Assembly: GCF_037975245.1 (NCBI RefSeq)
Contig: NC_092574.1
Coordinates: 12,239,213-12,303,212 of the forward strand
Reading direction: 5' to 3'
Source: Apostichopus japonicus
Lineage: Eukaryota > Echinodermata > Holothuroidea > Aspidochirotida > Stichopodidae
DNA: 64,000 nt
Shown here: piece by piece, positions 1-12,200 of the stretch
Position numbering within the stretch: position 1 is the stretch's first letter
Layout of the letters: the number at the start of each line of letters is the position of its first letter
Program-made: the position numbers and the translations under genes
Notes under the pieces: model-generated
Databases searched by the model: none
What the model saw: the letters and a program-made list of their open reading frames with translations, nothing else
What the model was told of the DNA's origin: nothing

Positions 1-2425
1 AGTCCTGCACAAGTATCTGTGTGGTGGTTGTTGAAAATTACTGTACTATGGCTTGCTGATCTTGCTTGGAATACAAAATTAAAACATCTTAAAACATGAG
101 TAATGCATTTAAGAACAGTTAAAGCAAGGTAAGGCAGCAAAATATCCAGTAACCTCAACACTTAACCATCAGGACCACTTTAGTTGTATAACAAGTTCCA
201 TGTTCTTGACAAGCAGCTGCAAATGTTCCCTAATACTTACAAAAACATGTAGTGCCACAATGTCACCAAACTAAAATATTTCAAGAAGTACATTGCAAAT
301 GAATGAGTCCATTTATACAGTTAAATATGTAGAAGACTTCCCATGAAGACTGGTCTGCATTCTCTTGGTTCTGTCTGCTTGAAGCTTATAATATTAATTT
401 CCTCTATCTTTTATATGGTGTAACAGTGTAACATATCCTGGAACTAGTTAGTTTTCTGTTACTGCTACTACATTACTGTGCCAATCCAACAACTATTCCC
501 AGCAACTTCCTAACTCCATTGAAAGATGTGCTGTGTCCCAGAGGATATACATGAGATGTGTGAATCTACTTCGCGATTTACAGGACATACTTTTGCTTTG
601 CTTGGCATCGGCTTCTATGCAAGCTTTTAATTGATAAGCCCAACAAGGAGCTACTGTATACCACTATGTACAGCATGATGAAAAGCTTGGTTGATGATTG
701 TATTCATCCCACTGTAAACTGTGTGATAATCGTGCCTGGCATTTCTAATTAGAGCATATCCTTTGCTGTATTAGCCTGTAGATCTATCCATCTGTTGGTA
801 CAAAAAGAAAAGCTTTCTCTTAAAGATATGCTGATTTGGTCCCAATTATAGCACGCGCAATATAGCTTGGAATGTTTTGCGATTACCGAATAGACCTCAC
901 ATGACCTCACACTCTACAAATGAAGGAAACAATGAACTGCTTTACAAAACTAAATCTCCTGTAATTCAGCCAATATTTTAATCATCTCACAACCTTTCAT
1001 ATATACTATTTTCACTGTAAATTTCAATTCGTTTATCCATCCCATTTTGGGCCCATTAATTCTTGATTCATCTTGCCTTGTATACAACATAACACATTTT
1101 ATTTATGCAGCCATGCATTCAATTGGAGCTGAAACAGCTCCCTACCATAGCAAGTGCTTTTAAAAGTTGCAAGTCATTCAAGCTTTACCAATTGTAAAGA
1201 TTTCAAAATTTAAATATGCATGTACATTTTATGTGGACCTAGCCTGACAATTTGGTGTTGTCTTGCATTGACCTAAGATTAAAAACCAGTGAGTGGATAT
1301 AGCTCTAGTGTAGTTAAATACTATGGAGATAGAGGAAAAGATACCACCACATTAACCAGATCATACAAAAGTTTTCATCCCTTCTGATTGTTTCTTTCTT
1401 CATTCCATAACTTTGGAATAAATTACCTCAGATGTTACTCGTATTTGAGATAATAGAGTCCTATGGTATCAAGTTTATGCGATGTCAAACCTACAGAATA
1501 TTAACTTCTTTTTGGTTAATTCAGAAAATGTCTTCCATTTTGCTGTCAATGATGCAGTAGGTCACCACATCAGTCTGTCCCAGACGGCATCTGTGCTCTA
1601 GCTATGATTGCTGCCGTTCCAACATTGACTTTTTCACTGCATGGCAGCTACATCGTACAGTGTTATTCCCTTGGATAGTGGGCTGTTGTCATTCATCTTG
1701 AGATTGAGAATGTTGATCATCAAATTTGTCTGAGAAAACATTAACAGTGCCAATCAAATAAATATCAAATGGTCAGAGTGTAGATGTGCATTATTTCAAT
1801 TTTTATCGTACACTTCTCTCCAATATATTTTGGGCCAATACAGAGCTCAGATCTTTAACACTGAATATTGCACATTTAGTCAACTTGGTATTACTTATGG
1901 ATCTAAATAGACTTAACAAAATGACTTACAGTATATGCAAGGGAGGGGATAGAGGCTTTATCAAATTTTTGTGTTATATAGATTTTTGGAGGATGTTAAC
2001 CTTTAATTAGGTGCACTCAGCTTTTGTAATAGTTACATTATGGAAATGTACTGACTCAATAACCTTTTGGATGCATGGCATTGTTATTTTGTACAAATTT
2101 TGGCTAGTTATAAATAAGACACTTGAAACACAATGCATCACTTGAGAGACTTAGATTAAAGGTATTCTGCATTGGCCCAAATTTGATGCTGGATTTTCTA
2201 GTATTATATCCTTTAACTGTTTTTATTGATATCCTCACTGGGATATTCAGACATCTTACAGTACAGTGGTGTTTAGAATGTCTGAGAATATATTGGAGAG
2301 TAAAGACTTCCAAGAACTTTTTGAAAAGTTCTAGCAATTATAGCATCTTTTATTCAATACAAGCTACTTGTAAGTTACATTTGCATGGTGACTTCAGTCT
2401 ATAATAATCTAGGCATAGCTATTGT
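1..2425. other. No gene recognised (1-2.4 kb)
   Basis: AT-rich sequence with only short open stretches that lack convincing splice sites or family resemblance. It could be intron or 3' UTR of a minus-strand gene, because SUMO and a candidate leader exon near 3.43 kb both point this way. I searched by eye for the remaining SUMO exons here and did not find them. Confidence 0.4.
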
Positions 2426-2426
2426 A

Positions 2427-3037
2427 CAGTATAGTAAAGGCTTCATAATTGACGCACCCCCGTAATTGACGCACCTTAAATGATTACTAGCAACGATACA
2501 ACAGTCCACCTAAACTTTTTTGCAGCCAAACAAAATTACATATTTCATGAGTTTGAAATCCATTTGAGGTATTTGCTGACCAAATTGTGGTATTTTTTAA
2601 GCTTTTAACACCCCCCCCCCCAGTTTTGCACATTTTTTGGCCATTTGGAAATCTTACACCCTTAAAATACCCAACATTACCTCAATATGAGAACACTACT
2701 CTCTGGGACATGACCTGTCAGAGCTTAGAGGCTCAGAGCATAGCAAACAGCATCTAAAGTCAATGGATGTATACTAAGGCCTACACTACAGTTAGCTTAT
2801 CGACGAATGTGTCAATTTAGAGGTATGAAAGAACTTGACACGGCAGACATTTTGTGGTCAAATTCTGCTCAATTGTACGGTGCATAAGCACAGAACCTTA
2901 AATATTTTGAGATTAGAACATTTCTGAGGAACTACACATATGAAAAACACATACAGTTGAGTAATTTGGATTTTTCCTTGATAGATATCATTGATCAATT
3001 CCTTAAGTGCGTCAATTATAAGCCCACCATGCTACAG
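2427..3037. mobile_element. MITE-like inverted-repeat element
   Basis: The ends are imperfect inverted repeats that share the core ATAATTGACGCAC (left about 2445, right inverted about 3008-3022). Both termini can be read as starting TACAGTA or TACTGTA, which would fit a TA target duplication of the Tc1/mariner kind. There is no transposase frame inside. A poly-C run lies at 2610-2620. Exact ends are uncertain. Confidence 0.5.
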
Positions 3038-3425
3038 TATCTGGTCATGATTAGGGCAATGTACAGTAACATAATTGTCCAGCAAAATCTAAGGACATAC
3101 ATGATACATACATGCACAGTAGGCTAAGAAGTTAAGCTGACCTACTTGAAATCTAATTTATCTGGCAGTTGGTATTAATTTGTAGCTCAAACTACAGACC
3201 AGTTTACCCTTGACCCAATGCTAAGGTAGTGTTAGGACTTGGACTATGGCCCTAGGCTACAGCCGAACGTAGGCTAGGCCTTACAAGTTTTAGGCTAGAA
3301 GCTAGTCTAGACTATAGTATTGAAATATGGGTATGAACAAATAACGTGAAGCTGTATGCAACAACGTTATAATATCAACGTTATTAATATCACCAAACTT
3401 TATTGACTAATCTCATGGACCTTAC

Positions 3426-3600
3426 CTGAAGTTGTTGGTGAGACGTTTTCGTTTTAACGGTACTTTTTTAAGAAAAAGTCAACAAGGAAAGAACCTGGGC
3501 ACGAAAACCAAACTACCCGGCGAACGACTGACCCGATCTCAAGCCCAGTCTCCTTGCATCGAGAGGAAACAGGTACTACACATCATCTTATATTAGCCGA
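3426..3600 (-). other. Candidate non-coding first exon and promoter, minus strand
   Basis: A good donor (CTTCAG|gtaagg on the minus strand) sits at 3426. The sequence on its upstream side, to about 3.6 kb, is richer in CpG than the surroundings and has no ATG in the last 60 bases before the donor. This looks like a 5' UTR exon of a gene running toward base 1, but no coding exon was recognised downstream. Confidence 0.25.
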
Positions 3601-3989
3601 AACTGTTATTGGGTTGCATGCAATGCAGCCTACGGGTATGCTTTAGCGTTAGCCCTGGCGTATACAGTGTACACAGTGTAGAGCGTATACACTGAATACA
3701 GGCTACTGCCGCTGTCAAGAAAACTACGGATGCCTGTACGTCAGGTCAACTTATATACCAACTGGGGGATATACTTTGAGAGCAAGACTTAGGTTTACCG
3801 TAAGGGTTTGACCAATTGGATTTTTTCTTGCCAAATGACCCAAAAAGTAGTTAGCAACTTATAACGACTGATATGCAGTCCTAGTACCATAAGGTATACT
3901 GATGTAAAATTTCAAGTTGATCCAATCATTTCACCTCAGGTAAACCTAAGCACCAACTTGGAGAAGTAAACGTAAATACCAATCCAGTG

Positions 3990-3990
3990 C

Positions 3991-4056
<66 letters not shown>
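3990..4056. repeat. (TA)n microsatellite
   Basis: Long uninterrupted TA dinucleotide tract, directly followed by a partial SINE copy. Confidence 0.95.
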
Positions 4057-4062
<6 letters not shown>

Positions 4063-4069
4063 TATATAT

Positions 4070-4145
4070 TTCGAATCCCGGTGGAGGCTGAAAGTTTTTT
4101 CACTGTTCTTGATTTTCCAACTCATTACGATTTTCATTTATATAT
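4070..4145 (+). mobile_element. Partial tRNA-derived SINE (3' part)
   Basis: Starts at the B-box core TTCGAATCCCGG and runs through the same unique tail as the fuller copy at 4390. The tRNA 5' half is missing. It sits between a (TA)n tract and a TA-rich tail, so the copy may have been cut by slippage or recombination in the microsatellite. Confidence 0.65.
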
Positions 4146-4389
4146 ATTCATTTGCCTTTGTCGTTTACCTCCATTGCATTAACATAAAGTCTGTTCAAAG
4201 TATCTCTTTCGAGATCCGGCTTTAGGAATCACAAATGATTTTCGAGTTGGATAGCATCATGTTTGATCTCTAGAGTAGTGCAAAATATGTCACCAAAAAC
4301 AGAACTAGTATTGTTCGATATAGGTGACAAACGCCTACAGTGGAATTACGATCTTCCTTACCGGTTTCGAACCTCTGGACATACAATCA

Positions 4390-4510
4390 GCGTCCATAGC
4401 CTAGTGGTTAGGGTGTCCGCGTACAGAGCGGGAGGCCCGTGGTTCGAATCCCGGTGGAGGCTGAAAGTTTTTTCACTGTTCTTGATTTTCCAACTCATTA
4501 CGATTTTCAT
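4390..4510 (+). mobile_element. tRNA-derived SINE with intact A and B boxes
   Basis: Bases 4390-4461 fold like a tRNA. The acceptor stem GCGTCCA pairs with TGGAGGC at 6 of 7 positions. The A-box region is TAGCCTAGTGGTTAGG, the anticodon stem is TCCGC/GCGGG, and the B box is GGTTCGAATCC. The T stem has mismatches, so this is a tRNA-like head and not a working tRNA. A fixed tail follows and then a (TA)n run. The same head and tail occur in part at 4070 and 26565, which supports a SINE family. Confidence 0.75.
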
Positions 4511-4558
4511 TTATATATATATATATACACAGTATGTATATATATATATATATATATA
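4511..4558. repeat. (TA)n microsatellite with adjacent (TG)n
   Basis: TA repeats forming the tail of the SINE, followed by a TG-rich run to about 4582. Confidence 0.9.
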
Positions 4559-4826
4559 TGTGTGTGGGTGTGTGTGTGTGTGACCCATTTTGCAGTTTTT
4601 GGACTCATCAGGCAAAGGTAGGAATCTGACTTCAGACATTTGTGTCACAGACTGGACCACAGTGAGTGTACTGGTGTGTGAATGCGTATGAACTGGCTTT
4701 CTATCAACAAGATTAGAACAGTCAGTTTCTGAAGTAAATAGAGCATTTGTACCAATATTCTGAGATGATGCACTAAGGTTCATTGACTTTGGATTAACTT
4801 TAACATATTTCTAATACTTTTCTAGG

Positions 4827-4939
4827 AGCTACAGAGACTGGAAACGCAGATGGGCTGTAAAGTGAAATCTCTGGAAGTAGACATCATCTCTTTGAAGTCG
4901 CAGATTCAGTCGTTGGAGGAAGACAGAACGGGTTTGGGT
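4827..4939 (+). CDS. Orphan coiled-coil exon, possible HMMR exon 7 copy
   Basis: The acceptor tttctag is followed by a phase-0 frame starting ELQRLETQ and ending near SLEEDRTG, heptad-like with many Glu, Leu and Lys. The donor is either gtttggg or gtacttg a few bases later. The HMMR-like gene at 37.2-44.4 kb ends inside the window on a phase-0 exon finishing QLQSKTE, so this exon would join in frame as its next exon. It lies 39 kb upstream of that gene, inside a SUMO intron on the other strand, with no other HMMR exon seen nearby. It may be a remnant of another HMMR copy upstream of the window. Confidence 0.5.
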
Positions 4940-5439
4940 ACTTGATTTCTTTTTGTCTCGCTGCATTAAAGGACCTGTACTGCACTGTAAATGAACCTCA
5001 AGTTCAACCTCATCTTTGCAGCTCCCGAGTTCTATGCCTTGGGCACTGTGCCATGTAGATAATAAACACACACACATACACACAGAGCCCCAGTTAACTG
5101 TAGTGACCAGAAAATACCGGAAACTGTATCAACAATATCTATCCAGGCAGGCGAACTCCTTTCGCAGATAAATAGATACATCAAAATGTTTATTGGTAGC
5201 AAGAAGAGCCAGACTGATGAAACAGATCATTCAAACTTAGGAAGAAAAAGACAGACCAATACCATAACGGCTTCACTGTTGCTTGTTTGTTTTATAATCC
5301 ATCTTGGAAACTTGAAGGAAGTCGAATTGATCCTTAAAGTACGTTCACACTGTCAGGGTCTCGATAGGGATATGGCTTTTCTTTCCGGGTTCAAGCACTT
5401 TGAGCAGTCTGGGGCTTATGCAGACTAACATGATTTCAA

Positions 5440-5550
5440 TCACTCTTTTTACACCTGACGAAGGACCAGGGGTCCGAAAATTTGTGTAGTTATTTCTATT
5501 CTATTCTAAATATTATGTTGGATTTAAAGGCATTACATGTTGTCCTCTTC

Positions 5551-5553
<3 letters not shown>
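5440..5553. mobile_element. Retroelement 3' tail fragment (possible)
   Basis: Contains the phrase GACGAAGGACCAGGGGTCCG with a short hairpin and runs into a (TA)n tract, which recalls the 3' ends of invertebrate retroelements. Only a fragment is visible and no coding part was recognised. Confidence 0.3.

Positions 5554-5636
<83 letters not shown>
5552..5636. repeat. (TA)n microsatellite
   Basis: About 40 TA units. It creates long artificial frames of alternating Tyr and Ile on both strands, which are not genes. Confidence 0.95.
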
Positions 5637-5642
<6 letters not shown>

Positions 5643-5860
5643 TGCATTTGTTGTGAGCACTTACAAAATGTATTGGGTTAACATGGCTCATGACAAAGCC
5701 CTGACAGGCTCCTCTGAAAAATATTGTCAAGTACTGGAGCAGACTATACCAGCCTTGACTACAGGGCCCTTAACTCAGTCTCTTGGTGAGATCCAGGTCA
5801 AATATCTGTGGCCAAACTCTAATTTGGCTAGGTAGACTAAAAACGATCCTGCTTTCATAC

Positions 5861-5938
5861 CTGCTTATCACAGTATGCTTTCTTCAGCTTCCTCAAGGGT
5901 GTTGGCCTTTTGATTTTAAATTGAACGGTTGAACCTTC
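5861..5938 (-). CDS. SUMO2/3-like: SUMO-like exon 3
   Basis: 78 nt, phase 0 to 0, 26 codons from EGSTVQFK to AYCDKQ. Acceptor cttgcag and donor gtatga. It contains the beta-strand and helix start of the ubiquitin-like fold. It lies just outside the duplicated block, whose left edge is in the pyrimidine-rich tract before this exon, so it has no counterpart in block copy 2. Confidence 0.85.
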
Positions 5939-7580
5939 CTGCAAGAAAAAATATGTAAGATGGTGTTAGTAAACTAATTATCTCTCACAACATCCACTCG
6001 TACACAGGAAATTCTACTGTTTGGTACACATTAGTGATGGGAACAGGTACCAGGGGACCGACCGAAAAGAAATTACTAACCAGTACACAGTAGTACATAG
6101 TGCAAGTATGATATCGTGGAGTCGTACTTTAAAGGTGCCAAAACTGTCTTGTAAGAAATTGTAAATTGTCTTGCATCAAATTGCCTAATTTGAGCAATTG
6201 AATACAAGTATATCCCCACAAATGCTTCAAGGAATTCAATCACTCAAATCCCATTTTCACGAGTGCTGTGGTTGATGTCATTACCTCCTGATGTCAGCTT
6301 TGCATAAGTTATATTAGATATAGCTAAATAATAACTAAAATGAGTCAAACGTTGGAATGATCAGCAGGCAAATGGTTTGACAAGCTACAGTAAATGATGT
6401 TATGTTATTACATGTCTTTAATACAAAGAAAGATTGATACTCACAGAACCAATTACTCTCAGGGTGATGTGTTCTGATTCATCTTTCACATCCTACAGAC
6501 AAAAAGAAACAAATTGGAGAAAGTAACATTTTTGACAAAAAAGTCAGAAAAATTATATACGCAGGTTATATGTACGCCTAGCTCAGGTATGATAAATTGC
6601 AGTGCGGTATGAGTCCGGGAACTATTGGTTCACAAAATATACTGTCATACCAGAACTTAAATTCATCACAGGGCAATGCTAAGGGCAATACAAATACAAA
6701 AAATGATATGACCGAAAGGACTGAACCCCATTTTCCACTAAACAATTCCATTTAAAGTTGAAGGGTAGGGCGTTATTTGTCAGTTCTGTGTGCCGTGTAC
6801 CAGTGTCTTTCCATAAGAATCCCAAGATCATTAAAGGGCTCGAGTAGTGAGAGATGGTTTAGGAACTAGTTTGTAGATTACTTTACATTAAGTACTTTAA
6901 AAAGGAGAGAAATTACTTCATGTCAGATACAAAAAAACAAAAAGAAAGAAAAAAAAGTTAGTATTACTCTAAAACGGAGAGACAATACTCCATTACTCTT
7001 TCGGCCATGGCGGAAAGGTACATTTAAGGTATGGATTTGACCTTGGTGTACAGGCATGTATCAGGGAAGCTTTCTCTGATAAGGAAAGTATACACTGCTT
7101 CAAATGTGAAGGTTCGCTGGGTAGCCTGAATTGTAGTTAAGACAATATTAGGGAGTAGATGCACTGTACATGTTGATTGAATGAATAGTTTGAATTGTAA
7201 GTTCATAAGTGTTGATACATGATTGTCTTCAAATATATAATAGTTAGTTGAATAAATCGAATTAAATAAGGCTGATAGTTTATTAAAAAGTGCGATTCTG
7301 ATTGTAGGTTTAAATGACTGATTTTGTGGATTTTTCGGGGCTTGGTATAGTTGGCATGTTCGAGCCCAACGGCAGGTTATAGGCTTCCTAGCCTATAGGC
7401 CTATATCATTGTGACTAATCGGTTAGGCCTAGCCTAACTTTTGTTAGCTTTGTTTACAAGGAACAATAAAAATATTGTTCTCGATGTTTGGTGTAGGAGT
7501 TAGACTCATATATCACATTGGGTGGTGAACTCCTCAACAGCACATGCATGGTGATACATTACCTTTTTCTGCTCAGACAT
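5861..7580 (-). CDS. SUMO2/3-like: SUMO-2/3-like ubiquitin-like modifier, first three coding exons
   Basis: SUMO is conjugated through a C-terminal diglycine to lysines of target proteins, mainly nuclear. Three minus-strand exons join in frame: 7563-7580 (MSEQKK), 6445-6492 ([16 protein letters not shown]) and 5861-5938 (starts [11 protein letters not shown], ends KKAYCDKQ). All junctions are phase 0 with GT/AG sites. The order matches the SUMO N-terminus and first half of the beta-grasp fold. The stretch VQFKIKR-TPL-KL-KAYC is closer to SUMO-2/3 than SUMO-1. The exons encoding the second half and the GG tail would lie at lower coordinates and were not found in the window. A fragment of the same gene recurs near 45.09 kb. 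Identity is well supported; completeness is not. Confidence 0.82.
6445..6492 (-). CDS. SUMO2/3-like: SUMO-like exon 2
   Basis: 48 nt encoding [16 protein letters not shown], acceptor ctgtag, donor gtgagta, phase 0 on both sides. The HI-L-V pattern is the first beta strand of SUMO. A near-identical copy lies at about 45066-45113. Confidence 0.85.
7563..7580 (-). CDS. SUMO2/3-like: SUMO-like exon 1 (start codon)
   Basis: 18 coding nt: ATG, then SEQKK, then donor gtaatg. The start is chosen because it opens the frame that continues through exons 2 and 3 and gives the usual short acidic/lysine-rich SUMO head. The matching part of block copy 2 is deleted. Confidence 0.8.
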
Positions 7581-7740
7581 TTTGACAGGATAGATGAAAT
7601 AAACGCCGGCGGTTGGTTGACTGCGTGCTGACTTCCCGCACTTCGTCTTCAGGGCATACACTAGCAAGTACCAATGCCGCTTCACATGCAATAGGTCGGA
7701 TCCGATCTTCGCGGTACTAGAGTATGGCGCGCCGTATGTA
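7581..7740 (-). promoter_or_regulatory. SUMO-like 5' UTR and promoter region
   Basis: Directly upstream of the SUMO start codon on the minus strand. It is clearly richer in G, C and CpG than the surroundings (for example GCGCGCC, CGCCGGCGG). No TATA box was identified. Bases 7569-7739 are exactly what block copy 2 lacks. Confidence 0.4.
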
Positions 7741-7879
7741 CTACTTTATTTATGTTGTCGTCGCGGAGACTTAGGTAGTCATATTGAAGTGATCTGGATA
7801 AATCCATGTAGATTAGATTCATAGCATAAAACGGGAAATGTCATGTCAGATGCATGCTCTCTAATACGAATATGTAAGA

Positions 7880-8350
7880 AAGACGATAATCCAAGGTCAA
7901 CGATGATATTCCGAGTTTTTAGAGCGATGATACAGGTTTATCGTTGAGGAACCTGGATTTTCGACCTGTAATACAAGTTAGGTTTAGCGGTTGATGCTAC
8001 AGATTTCGCGACCGATAATCCAAGGTTTTCCATTGATAATGCAAATGTATATGGACGATAAACCTTCTTTCTTTCTTTTTTCCTAACGACAATCCAGATT
8101 TATCGTTTTTGTTGAAAACCTGAGAGATAAATTTATTGGTATATATGTCCGGGTTTTTCTACCGAAAATCGGTTTATCACCAGATAATCTTAGATTATCA
8201 GTCGAAAGCCTGGATTTTTGGCGAAAATTTTCGATGAAAAGCTGGATTATCGGCAAATACCGTTATTAACATCGTAATCCTGATATATTCGAGATATTCC
8301 AGGTTCATGGGTTGGTAATCAGGGGTTTAAACTGAAAACCGGGAACATTC
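7880..8350. repeat. Degenerate CCTGGATTTTCG / CGATAATCC repeat cluster
   Basis: Many short imperfect copies, on both strands, of a motif like CCTGGATTTTCG with CGATAATCC or GGTTTATCG between them. Spacing is irregular. It is intergenic, between SUMO and the C3-like gene, and is kept in block copy 2 at 46680-47180. Confidence 0.7.
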
Positions 8351-9251
8351 ATTATTAGGCATTTGACTTGCCATATGAGTATCAAGCGTAATAGATGTTC
8401 CTTCCATGGGATTCGTGATTCACATTTAAAAGGAAAGGGGACTGGGGTTGCGAATGAATTAGTTAGAATTCGTGCCCAGGCTATATATTGGGTGACTTAT
8501 CCTTAAAAGTATCACAAATATACATCATGACACAAACACACTTACACACGCATGAGAGCCAAAAATACGCGACGCATCGTCAAATTGATAATAGAAATTT
8601 TTGTATATTTCTGAAACAAACAACTGTTGAACATTTAAACTATAACTGTCCCAAGATTATCAGTTTAGGAGCATATTGCGCTTAAGTATCATCCCTGCAT
8701 ACCATTAATTATGACCCGTTAGCTGCTCAAATTAAACATGCACCTAACATATTTTGCGCGAAAATCGTGTCGAATGTTACAAATTTAGCAAAATGATGAA
8801 CGTTCTCGTCAGCAAAATGGCTAAGTATCTAACGATAAGTCATATAAACGTTATCTGTATTTCATATGTATTGTTCATGCATAAAGGTCACGTTGGGCTG
8901 CCTCAGTACTGCGCAATAAGTGTTAATTTTCGGAATTACTGACCACCCCTTATACTGTTCTAGTGTGCGAACGCCGTTTGATGCACACATCAGTCGCACA
9001 TGTTCGGTTTATAGGTTTATAGGCTCCAGTTTGGCGACTACGGTTTGTCCTTAAGTTGCCAAATGGTTTCCGTTTGCTCCTTGAATCTCAAACATCGGTT
9101 GTTAAAACTTCTACCCAAATATGCTAGGTAACTCACACAATATTTGTCAGCCATATATAGTCCTTTACTGCCTCATGATTTTTGTTGACAAACTACGGTG
9201 CAATTTTACTGTTTTAAAAACTTTCCTGCATTTAAATACAGAATTTGCCCC
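8351..9251. other. No gene recognised (intergenic)
   Basis: Sequence shared with 47181-48474. A 65-codon open stretch at 8488-8685 is kept in the other copy with one residue changed. It has no recognised family, and such conservation is expected between recent duplicates anyway. Confidence 0.5.
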
Positions 9252-9253
9252 TA

Positions 9254-12200
9254 CACTGAAAAAATAAACTAGTCAATATTGCCACGGACTAACGTTAAAT
9301 TAGTCTGTAACGTTAGTCAATGCACACGGACTAGCAAAAATCTTCGTTTCATCGCTGCTTCTTAGTTAGTTTACACTGACTAAGGAAAATATAATCGCAG
9401 CTTAGTCGGTGGGGACGGACTAAGGTATTTTAACCCATGGACTAAGAACGATACGGACACCCGATTTACGCCATAATCGTAGCTTAGTCGGTGTCGACGG
9501 ACTAATGTATTTTAACCCAATTCGATTCACTTCAATTTGGAAACCGAGAGGCAACGGCAGCTTGCTGGGCTTGGTATAGTTTCATACGATCACTCTAAGC
9601 AACTTTCAACCGTAAATCACCCAAGAAGGTCTTTAGAAGAATGGAGGTATTAACTGCATCATCGGCCTACCTGTTATTCCTTTAAGTTGAAGGTAAAATT
9701 AAAGTTAATTGTTAGGCCACTGGCACTAGTACTGTATTATGGTTAGTGTAACGCTACCGTTGTCACGTTGGCGTTTCGCAATACACAAGTGCAATGACAG
9801 TGAGTAGCCTATAGGCTTCTACTGGGTACTGCAGTGCATTCTCAACACTAAAGTGTGCATCCTAAACACCAATTAACAATGTGTTATGTGTGTATTGGGC
9901 TAGATTGAACAGTGGCACATAATCTTCTTATTTATTCCCAAACAAATGCTGGAACTATAAGGCTCAATAGTTTATTTGAAGTCTACACTCATTTGGTAAA
10001 GATTTCCTGTAATTTCCCATGTGAATCTAAATGGGTAGGCTTTGTGATATTGAATAAGCAAGGCTAGACCTTCAAACGTACAGTCACAGTAGGCTGAACA
10101 AATTATGTTGGCTAGTCAACGGTATTATATGTTGCGAGCAGTCAGGATGCACGCTTCAGTTCTATTTAACCTTTTCATTTATCATTTTTTAGTATTTAAT
10201 TTCCGGTCACGCCCAGGAAAAAATTGCGACATTCCTTCACGGTCGACTTGCTTACTGTAAGAAGTATTAACCGTTTTTCCCCAGGAAAGCTTGATAGTCT
10301 GAAGTTATTATAACATGTGCTTTTAGTATACTGCCAAAAGAGTAAGTTGTTGTATTTGTATTGATATTTTATGTAGAAGTAACGGAAAATTTAGTATGTT
10401 TAGTTTGGTCTAATTGCACGTTTTTTTTCTGTCCAATGTAGTGCAGGGTTCACTTGCGCGAATTCAAATTATTCTGTTTATGTATATATGTATATGCATC
10501 GATTCTTAGATTCTTATGTTTTTTGACATTTATTTGTAATTCAAGCATATCTGTTTAGTAGCAAAGTTTAAAGGTTAAGATTAATTAGTTTTCTCTTTTT
10601 GATCCTAGATTGAATGAAACTCATTGGCGTAAATAATAGATCAGATGATACAGTTTAACGCAGTTGCTAAAACTCTGGGTATTCTCTAGTCTTCGCCGGT
10701 CCATTATATACTTTAGTACTACTAGTAAGACTATATCAAAACGACCGAAGACAAACTTAGTGTAACAAAGTACTGATTCTCCTCTAGCCTAGGTCTAAAC
10801 AGGCTTGTTATGTGAGCAAGCAAAATAACAACTAAAAACGATTAGGCCTATAAATAAGTTGGCTCAGTGCATTTCTGTTTCTAAAATTTTATATTTTTAA
10901 AGATCATAAAAACAAACAAAGATTTAGCCCATGTTTAATTATCTCTGTATTCTGGGCATTTGATTCTGGTTGCAATGGTGATGACACTCTCGTTCAAATT
11001 TTCAGCTTTATACAGTCTGCTTCAAACTTTGGGATTGTTTTTAGAGACTATAGTGGAAGCAAATCTCACATAACTTTGTGGTGACAACTTTATTTTATTT
11101 TTTTTCAAATGATGAATACTTTGCTGTTTCTTTCTTCCAGCAGGAATTGAAAAGCCAAATATCTAAGTCAAGGGTGAGCTTTCCTGTGATGTACGACACC
11201 AGTGTGGAGGCAACAACAGAAGAGGAGAACTGTGTTATATATGGCTTAAAGACATGTTTTAAGATGATATATTGGTACCCTTCGCAGAACAAAAGAGTTT
11301 ATCCAAGAGTCCAAAAAGCAAAGGAACAAGTACCATAGAGAAAAAAGATGGAAGAGTGAGTTTAACTATTGTACCCAACTGTTTAATGATATTTAAGATA
11401 CTTTTCATAACCTGTTTTAAAAAAAAACCAGTCTAGTATATCATTTACGTGCAAGCTTCATAAGTTTGGTCAAATTTTCACTAATCTGTAGAGCGGGAGT
11501 CCAGAGGGTTTGGTTAGCTGGGAAGGTAACCAATGCCTGGTACATCACAATGTTCACAGTGCATTCCTGTATATGAAACCTGATGACTGGCAAACCGACT
11601 GTGGTGGATGTGGCTGGGAGAGCAATTTTAAAGTCACCTAATAGCTAACCTAGAGCAGCTTTCATGGTAACCACATCAAAGTAAGAACAATGTGTCAGGT
11701 ATGGCCCCAAGAGCAACAAATGGCCATTGCCAGTAATTATTGGTGGTGGGGTACCCCTGCCAGTGATCTATAATTGACCCCTCACGGCTGACCTAGGTCA
11801 GCTCATGAGGTAACCACTTGAAACCTACTGGAAAATGTTGGTTAGGACTTCAGATACAAGGGATGGGCATTGCCAGTAATTTTTATTGGTGGGGTACCCC
11901 TGCTAGTAGACCCCCAATATGCCCATCCCCTCATTGACCTAGGTGAGCTCATGATTTGACCAGTTGAAACCTACAGGAAAATGATAGGTATCACTTCATA
12001 TGTAAGGATGGGCATTTCCAGTATTTTATATTGGTGTCCGCCCATCCCTTACATATAGAATCCTGTCAATAATTTTCCAGTAGTTTTCAACTGGTTAAAT
12101 CATGAGCTGACCTAGATCAATGAGGGGGGGGGGCTTTTTGGGGGTCTACTGGCAGGGGTACCCCACTAATATAAATTACTGGAAATGCCCATCCCTTACA

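Noticed and set aside
4390-4461. Functional tRNA gene
   Set aside because: Mismatches in the T and acceptor stems, an anticodon loop reading ACA, and a repeated downstream tail show it is a SINE head.
5482-5835. 117-codon open stretch rich in Tyr and Ile
   Set aside because: Translation of a (TA)n microsatellite; the same artefact occurs at about 4.5, 26.7 and 35.6 kb on both strands.
8488-8685. 65-codon open stretch conserved at 47321-47518
   Set aside because: Lies in a recent duplication, so conservation is expected; no family match, splice context or coding bias visible.
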